Shown: in pieces, positions 59,781-64,000 of the stretch
Layout: each line of letters begins with the position of its first letter
Position numbering within the stretch: position 1 is the stretch's first letter
Assembly (NCBI GenBank): GCA_034432755.1
Contig: DAOUBQ010000033.1
Coordinates: 25,815-89,814 of the forward strand
Direction: 5' to 3'
DNA length: 64,000 nucleotides
DNA from: UBA5195 sp034432755
GTDB taxonomy: Bacteria; Chloroflexota; Anaerolineae; Anaerolineales; Villigracilaceae
Translations under genes and position numbers: made by a program
Notes under the pieces: model-generated
Databases searched by the model: none
Seen by the model: only the letters and a program-made list of their open reading frames with translations
Told to the model about the DNA's origin: nothing

Positions 59781-60542
59781 ATGCTCCGTATCGAACACCT
59801 CTCCAAAACCTACCCAACTGGCACGCAGGCCCTCAAAGATGTGACTTTCAACGTGCCTGACGGCGAATTTATGGTGGTGATTGGGCTTTCTGGCTCTGGC
59901 AAATCAACCCTGCTGCGCTGCATCAACCGGCTGATTGACCCGACCGAGGGAAAAATCTATTGGGATGATACCGACATCACCGCAGCCAGCCCGACGGAAC
60001 TTCGCCACATCCGCCGAAATATCGGCATGGTGTTCCAGCAATTCAACCTGGTCAAACGTTCCAACGTGATAACGAATGTGCTTTCTGGGAGGCTGGGATA
60101 TGCTAACCCCTGGCTGAGCCTGCTTGGCATCTGGCCGCAAGCCGAAAAAGAGCGCGCAATCAAGGCGCTGGAACGGGTGGGCATTGCCGACAAGGCCTAT
60201 CAGCGCGCCGATGCCCTTTCGGGCGGACAACAGCAGCGGGTGGGAATTGCCCGCGCGCTCATGCAAGAGCCAAAAATCATCCTGGCCGATGAACCCGTTG
60301 CCAGCCTGGACCCGGTGTTGTCCCACTCGATTTTGCAATACCTCGAAGTTTTGAACAAAGAAGGGATTACGGTGATTTGTTCCCTGCACTTTCTCGACCT
60401 GGTGCATCGCTACGCAACCCGCGTGGTAGCGCTCAAAGACGGGGTGAAGGTGTTTGAAGGCACGGCCCAAGAGATTGACCGCGCTAAATTTAAAGAAATC
60501 TACGGCGAAGAAGCGCAAGAAGTCCGCGCTGCGTCTTTGTGA
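59781..60542 (+). CDS. phnC: Phosphonate-type ABC transporter ATPase
   Basis: A 253-residue ATPase: Walker A GLSGSGKSTLLRCINRL, Q-loop VFQQFNLVKRSNV, signature LSGGQQQRVGIARAL, Walker B IILADEPVASLD, H-loop SLHFLD. VFQQFNLVKR is characteristic of PhnC. GAGGATGG lies before the ATG. A second hairpin (around 59698-59746, GAGATG/CATCTC) lies in the gap after phnD. It pairs with the two permeases downstream. Confidence 0.95.
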   Translation: MLRIEHLSKTYPTGTQALKDVTFNVPDGEFMVVIGLSGSGKSTLLRCINRLIDPTEGKIYWDDTDITAASPTELRHIRRNIGMVFQQFNLVKRSNVITNVLSGRLGYANPWLSLLGIWPQAEKERAIKALERVGIADKAYQRADALSGGQQQRVGIARALMQEPKIILADEPVASLDPVLSHSILQYLEVLNKEGITVICSLHFLDLVHRYATRVVALKDGVKVFEGTAQEIDRAKFKEIYGEEAQEVRAASL

Positions 60543-60549
60543 GGCCTGC

Positions 60550-61929
60550 ATGGAGAGAAATCGTTCTCCCCTCTTGGCCGCCCTGCTCTCGCTGCTCATT
60601 CCTGGCCTGGGGCAAATTTACGCCGGTGAGCGTTACCGGGGCGTATCTATCCTCATTGGCGCGCTGGTTGCTGCCGGCATGGTTTTTTGGTACGGTCAGC
60701 CACTCTGGTACTTTGTGCCGGTGCTTATTCAACTCTGGAATGCCTGGGACGCCTTCTCGCTGGCCGGGCGGCAAGGGGCGCGCTCTCTTTTGTTGCCGGT
60801 GGTGGCGGCGATGGCGGCTGCTTATACCATTGGCTGGCAGGTGGTTGGCATTGATTTTGCTGCTGCGGATGCCAACCGCGCCCTGCAAATCCTGCGCCCC
60901 ATGCTGCGCCCCGATTTCGTCCAGCCGCGCCGCGAAGTGAACAGCATGTACGTTCCTGTAGAAGTGCCTTGCTCGCCCCAGCCCGCCCCGGCGCGGCGCG
61001 AAGCAGATGGTAAAACTGCCCTGGTCACGCCCGATTGTGGCCACGTCGGCGAGACGATGATTGTCAACGTAACTGGCCTGTGGCCCAATACCGAAACCGA
61101 AGTGGTCTGGAATACGCCGATTGGCAACGCGCTCATGCTGGGTGGCAACGAAGATGCCATGCTCAAACTGCAAACCGACGAGAGCGGCTCACTGACCACC
61201 GCGATTCGCGTCCCGCGCACGGCCCTGGTGGCCGCGCCCGACCCAACCTTGCCACAAAATCACCGTGTCGTCCTCTACCAATACAAACCGCTGGGCGGAA
61301 TTGAACTCTCTTACATCGGCGGCGAAGTGGTACATGGCGCCCTGGCGACGGTTGGCATGGCCCTGATTGCCACCGTGCTGGCAATTGTCTTTGCCGTCCC
61401 AATGAGTTTCCTGGCAGCGCGCAACCTGATGAGCGGAAATCCGGTCACGTATGCAATTTACGTTATCGTTCGCACCCTGCTCAATATCTTGCGCTCCATC
61501 GAATCATTGATTATTGCCATTGTATTCGTCGTCATCGTCGGCCTGGGGACTTTTGCAGGCGCGTTGGCTCTGGCCTTGCACTCCATTGCTGCGCTGGCAA
61601 AACTCTATTCCGAAGTCATCGAAGGCATAGACCCTGGCCCCATCGAAGCAGTGCGTTCCACCGGCGCCAACTGGCTTCAAACCGTGCGTTATGCGGTCAT
61701 TCCGCAAATCATCCCGCCTTTTACGGCTTTCACCATTTACCGCTGGGACATCAACGTCCGCTCGGCCACCATTGTTGGCTTTGTGGGCGGCGGCGGGCTG
61801 GGTTTTCTGCTGATTGAATTGATTCGCGTCAACAACATGCAGGGCGTTAGTGCCGTGTTCATCACCATTGCCATAATTGTTACGGCCATGGACTACATCA
61901 GCGCCAAAATCCGCGAAAGGCTGGTGTGA
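60550..61929 (+). CDS. phnE: PhnE-like permease with extra N-terminal and extracytoplasmic domains
   Basis: A 459-residue permease, against about 260-280 for typical PhnE. Residues 6-85 resemble a TM2-like module (LLSLLIPGLGQIYAGERYRG and two more hydrophobic segments). Residues about 110-255 form a soluble, outside-facing region with two Cys. The PhnE core begins near 262, with the EAA loop EAVRSTGANWLQTVRYAVIP near 375. GAGG lies five bases before the ATG at 60550. The next permease starts one base after its stop. Confidence 0.88.
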   Translation: MERNRSPLLAALLSLLIPGLGQIYAGERYRGVSILIGALVAAGMVFWYGQPLWYFVPVLIQLWNAWDAFSLAGRQGARSLLLPVVAAMAAAYTIGWQVVGIDFAAADANRALQILRPMLRPDFVQPRREVNSMYVPVEVPCSPQPAPARREADGKTALVTPDCGHVGETMIVNVTGLWPNTETEVVWNTPIGNALMLGGNEDAMLKLQTDESGSLTTAIRVPRTALVAAPDPTLPQNHRVVLYQYKPLGGIELSYIGGEVVHGALATVGMALIATVLAIVFAVPMSFLAARNLMSGNPVTYAIYVIVRTLLNILRSIESLIIAIVFVVIVGLGTFAGALALALHSIAALAKLYSEVIEGIDPGPIEAVRSTGANWLQTVRYAVIPQIIPPFTAFTIYRWDINVRSATIVGFVGGGGLGFLLIELIRVNNMQGVSAVFITIAIIVTAMDYISAKIRERLV

Positions 61930-61930
61930 T

Positions 61931-63073
61931 ATGGATACCCGTCTTTCGATTGGCAAAATCGTTCGCAACACCCTGGTGGTTGCAGTGATATTGATTGCCC
62001 TGGGCGTTTCCTGGAATGTCACCGGGGTGGATTTCCCACGCCTGGTACGCGACCTGCCGAAAGGCCGCAACATCATCCTGGCCTTCCTGACGCCCGACGT
62101 TGTCACACGCGACACAACCACCACCACGGTGAGCATCGCCTTCCCCATTCCATGCGGCGCTGCTCAGCAGTCTGAAATTCCAGCCAGTGGGCCGCGCCTC
62201 GTTCCCAGTGTTGGTTGCGCTGCCCAAAAAGAAAAATTCAGCCTCGAAGGGTACGACCTCGAACCCAATTCTGAAATCGTTGTGCGCTGGAAACTACCTG
62301 ATGAACGCACCCTCACCGCCATTCGCGCCCAAAGTGATTCTAATGGCTACTTCAAGGTGGAAATGGAAGCGCGCCCCATCGCTGCTGCGGTGGATAATGT
62401 GGCCGCCAGCCTCGAAGTGGACGCGCTAACCCCGGTTGGGTTTATCAGACCCAGTGAAGCTGTGCATGACGTGTTAGAGGCCATGTTCGTCACCATTTTC
62501 ATGGCTCTGCTCTCCACCACCCTGGCAACCATCGTTGCTGCACCCCTTTCCTTCCTGGCGGCCAGCAATATCGTAAAGCGCGGTGTTTTGGGAACAACAG
62601 TTTACTATTTTACCCGCTCGATATTCAACCTGTTGCGCTCCTACGACCCGCTGGTCATGGCGACAGTCTTTGGCTTCTGGCTTAGTTTTGGCGCGTTCCC
62701 CGGCTTTTTGGCACTCAGCGTAGTCACAATCGCTTCGCTCGGAAAGCTATTTTCAGAAGCCGTCGAAAACATTGACCAAGGCCCCATCGAAGCGTTGCAA
62801 GCCACTGGCGCAAACCGCTTGCAGACTGTGGTTTATGGCGTGGTGCCGCAAATCGTCCCTGATTTTGTCTCCTACATCATCTATCATTGGGACATCAACG
62901 TCCGCATCTCGACCATCATTGGCTTCGTGGGCGGCGGGGGCATTGGCTACTATCTCAGCCAGCGCATCAACGGTTTTGAATATAGCAAAGCCGGGACCGC
63001 CATTTGGGCCATCGTCATTGTCGTCATGGCGATGGACTTCCTGAGCGCCGAAGTGCGCAAGCGATTAACCTGA
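61931..63073 (+). CDS. phnE: PhnE-like permease with extracytoplasmic insert
   Basis: A 380-residue permease: TM1 at about 12-30, a soluble region of about 145 residues with three Cys and an Ig-like pattern (FSLEGYDLEPNSEIVVRWKL), then the PhnE core from about 185 with EAA loop EALQATGANRLQTVVYGVVP. It lacks the TM2-like module of its partner but shares the insert position and 40-50 percent of core residues by eye. The two probably form a heterodimer. Confidence 0.9.
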   Translation: MDTRLSIGKIVRNTLVVAVILIALGVSWNVTGVDFPRLVRDLPKGRNIILAFLTPDVVTRDTTTTTVSIAFPIPCGAAQQSEIPASGPRLVPSVGCAAQKEKFSLEGYDLEPNSEIVVRWKLPDERTLTAIRAQSDSNGYFKVEMEARPIAAAVDNVAASLEVDALTPVGFIRPSEAVHDVLEAMFVTIFMALLSTTLATIVAAPLSFLAASNIVKRGVLGTTVYYFTRSIFNLLRSYDPLVMATVFGFWLSFGAFPGFLALSVVTIASLGKLFSEAVENIDQGPIEALQATGANRLQTVVYGVVPQIVPDFVSYIIYHWDINVRISTIIGFVGGGGIGYYLSQRINGFEYSKAGTAIWAIVIVVMAMDFLSAEVRKRLT

Positions 63074-63104
63074 CGTTTCCCTTGCGAAAAATATGTATTT
63101 GGTT

Positions 63105-63132
63105 AACGCCGAAGAAATCCGGCGTTCTTTTT
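63105..63132 (+). terminator. intrinsic terminator of the phn operon
   Basis: AACGCCG pairs with CGGCGTT across an 8-base loop, followed by CTTTTT. The -10 box of the next gene starts three bases later. Confidence 0.75.
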
Positions 63133-63134
63133 GA

Positions 63135-63140
63135 TACAAT
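63135..63140 (+). promoter_or_regulatory. -10 box of an apparently leaderless promoter (DUF218 gene)
   Basis: TACAAT with an extended TGA before it, seven bases from the ATG at 63148. No ribosome site. Confidence 0.55.
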
Positions 63141-63147
63141 CCCGCTC

Positions 63148-63810
63148 ATGTTCAAAAAACTGTTCAAAACCGTTGCGCGGTTTGTCTTTTACCTGACCCT
63201 GGGCGGAGTTGGGATTCTTATCCTTTCTCGGCTGCTCACCGGGCTGGTGGGCTGGGCGCGCACCTATAGCGCAAATGATGTTCCTGCCAAACCGGTGGCA
63301 ATCGTGTTTGGAGCAGGGTTGACGCGCAATGGTGATGCCTCTCCCGTCTTGCGCGATCGCATTCGCACTGCCGCCGACCTGTATCTTGCAGGAAAAGTCA
63401 AAAAACTTTTGATGACCGGCGATAACAGCACCCCTCACTACAACGAACCCGCCGCCATGCGTGAATACGCCCTCTCGCTTGGCGTTCCGGATGAAGACAT
63501 TGTCCTCGACTATGCCGGGCGCCGCACCTACGACTCTTGCTACCGCGCCCGCGAAATTTTCGGCGTTGAGCAGGCTATCCTCGTCACCCAAGATTTCCAT
63601 CTGCCGCGCGCGCTCTACCTGTGCAACATGCTCGGCGTAGATGGGGTAGGCGTTGTCGCCGACAATTTCCGTTACCGCCGTATGTCCCTGCTCTTTTGGA
63701 ACGCCCGTGAACTCGCCGCCACCCTCACCGCCCTGGTGGATGTGCATATCATCCGCCCCCTGCCCATCCTGGGCGAACCGGAACCGATTTTTTCGTACTG
63801 GCCGCAATGA
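63148..63810 (+). CDS. SanA/YdcF-like DUF218 membrane protein
   Basis: A 220-residue protein with one N-terminal TM (about 12-35) and an outside or periplasm-facing DUF218 domain: AIVFGAGLTRNGDASPVLRD, MTGDNSTPHYNEPAAMREYA, DYAGRRTYDSCYRAREIFG, and VTQDFHLPRALYLC. SanA affects envelope permeability and vancomycin resistance in enterobacteria; the exact chemistry is unknown. The start fits a leaderless -10. The dispersed repeat begins 17 bases after its stop. Confidence 0.88.
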   Translation: MFKKLFKTVARFVFYLTLGGVGILILSRLLTGLVGWARTYSANDVPAKPVAIVFGAGLTRNGDASPVLRDRIRTAADLYLAGKVKKLLMTGDNSTPHYNEPAAMREYALSLGVPDEDIVLDYAGRRTYDSCYRAREIFGVEQAILVTQDFHLPRALYLCNMLGVDGVGVVADNFRYRRMSLLFWNARELAATLTALVDVHIIRPLPILGEPEPIFSYWPQ

Positions 63811-63827
63811 GAAAACCACGAAACTGG

Positions 63828-64000
63828 TATGGCCTTCTCAAAGTCTTAAAAAACAAACAGGATGGAAGGACTTAAGGATGAGCCGCACAGAAAGCGGGGT
63901 GAAAACATCCTTGACTCCACTGCAAAAATCATGATTTCACTGCAAAGACGAAAGATTCGCCCTTATTTTTGCTTCGCGTGCCTGGCGTCTTTGCGGTTCA
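63828..64000 (+). repeat. dispersed repeat, copy B (cut by the window end)
   Basis: 173 bases matching 20073-20244 in the same orientation, with the same palindrome and the same 9-base inverted pair (63942-63950, 63986-63994). The right boundary is outside the window. Confidence 0.9.

Overview
The window reads like a chromosomal segment from a monoderm Chloroflexota bacterium, most likely class Anaerolineae. This is inferred from style, not from any marker search. The clues are lipoproteins with an LAAC lipobox followed by long Pro/Thr linkers, an NBR1-Ig-like lipoprotein next to a sortase, a DUF58/DUF4129 pair, a Tad pilus export module with no secretin in view, and several genes whose -10 box sits 6-9 bases before the ATG. 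No tRNA, rRNA, CRISPR array, prophage or transposase gene was seen.

1-14.6 kb (minus strand): two oligopeptide-type ABC transporters in series. Transcription starts at a TTGACT/TATAAT promoter near 14.68 kb and runs OppD, OppF, binding lipoprotein, OppB, OppC, terminator. A second binding lipoprotein follows. A new TTGACT/TATAGT promoter then drives a third, 863-residue binding lipoprotein, OppB, an OppC with a large extracytoplasmic insert, OppD and the start of OppF. The 863-residue protein appears to be a circular permutation of the SBP_bac_5 fold.

14.7-20 kb (minus): aminotransferase, sugar nucleotidyltransferase, O-methyltransferase and a PcrA/UvrD helicase. They are followed by a 446-base gap holding one copy of a dispersed repeat whose second copy closes the window at 63828-64000.

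20.4-30.2 kb (minus): a surface-glycan operon with a visible start and end. It begins at an apparently leaderless promoter (30185-30190) and stops at an intrinsic terminator (20401-20425). It encodes a CMP-sugar-type cytidylyltransferase, a 2-hydroxyacid dehydrogenase, an SDR, a DUF115 protein, two GT2 enzymes, a GT39-like membrane protein, Wzz-like and Wzy-like proteins and a sulfotransferase. Five of its intergenic gaps are each filled by a different short-period repeat.

30.2-44 kb (mixed): small membrane ORF, HAD phosphatase, purA, NBR1-Ig lipoprotein, sortase, 23S rRNA uracil methyltransferase with a palindrome inserted in its Fe-S motif, DUF58 and DUF4129 proteins. A minus-strand trio follows (dehydrogenase, divergent PTPS/QueD homologue, GT4) that may be a pterin-linked pathway, then two membrane glycosyltransferases.

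44-54 kb (plus): NarL-type regulator and DegS-like kinase, Tad export genes cpaB, cpaE, cpaF, tadB and tadC, then comF, hpf and folE, with folB convergent.

54-64 kb: acyltransferase 3, tilS carrying two short-repeat insertions in frame, methylmalonyl-CoA epimerase and thiolase on the minus strand, a phosphonate-type ABC transporter (phnD-phnC-phnE-phnE) whose two permeases carry extracytoplasmic inserts, and a SanA-like DUF218 protein. Three themes deserve most attention: the permuted binding protein with its modified permease, short-period repeats that fill operon gaps and enter coding frames, and the set of apparently leaderless genes.
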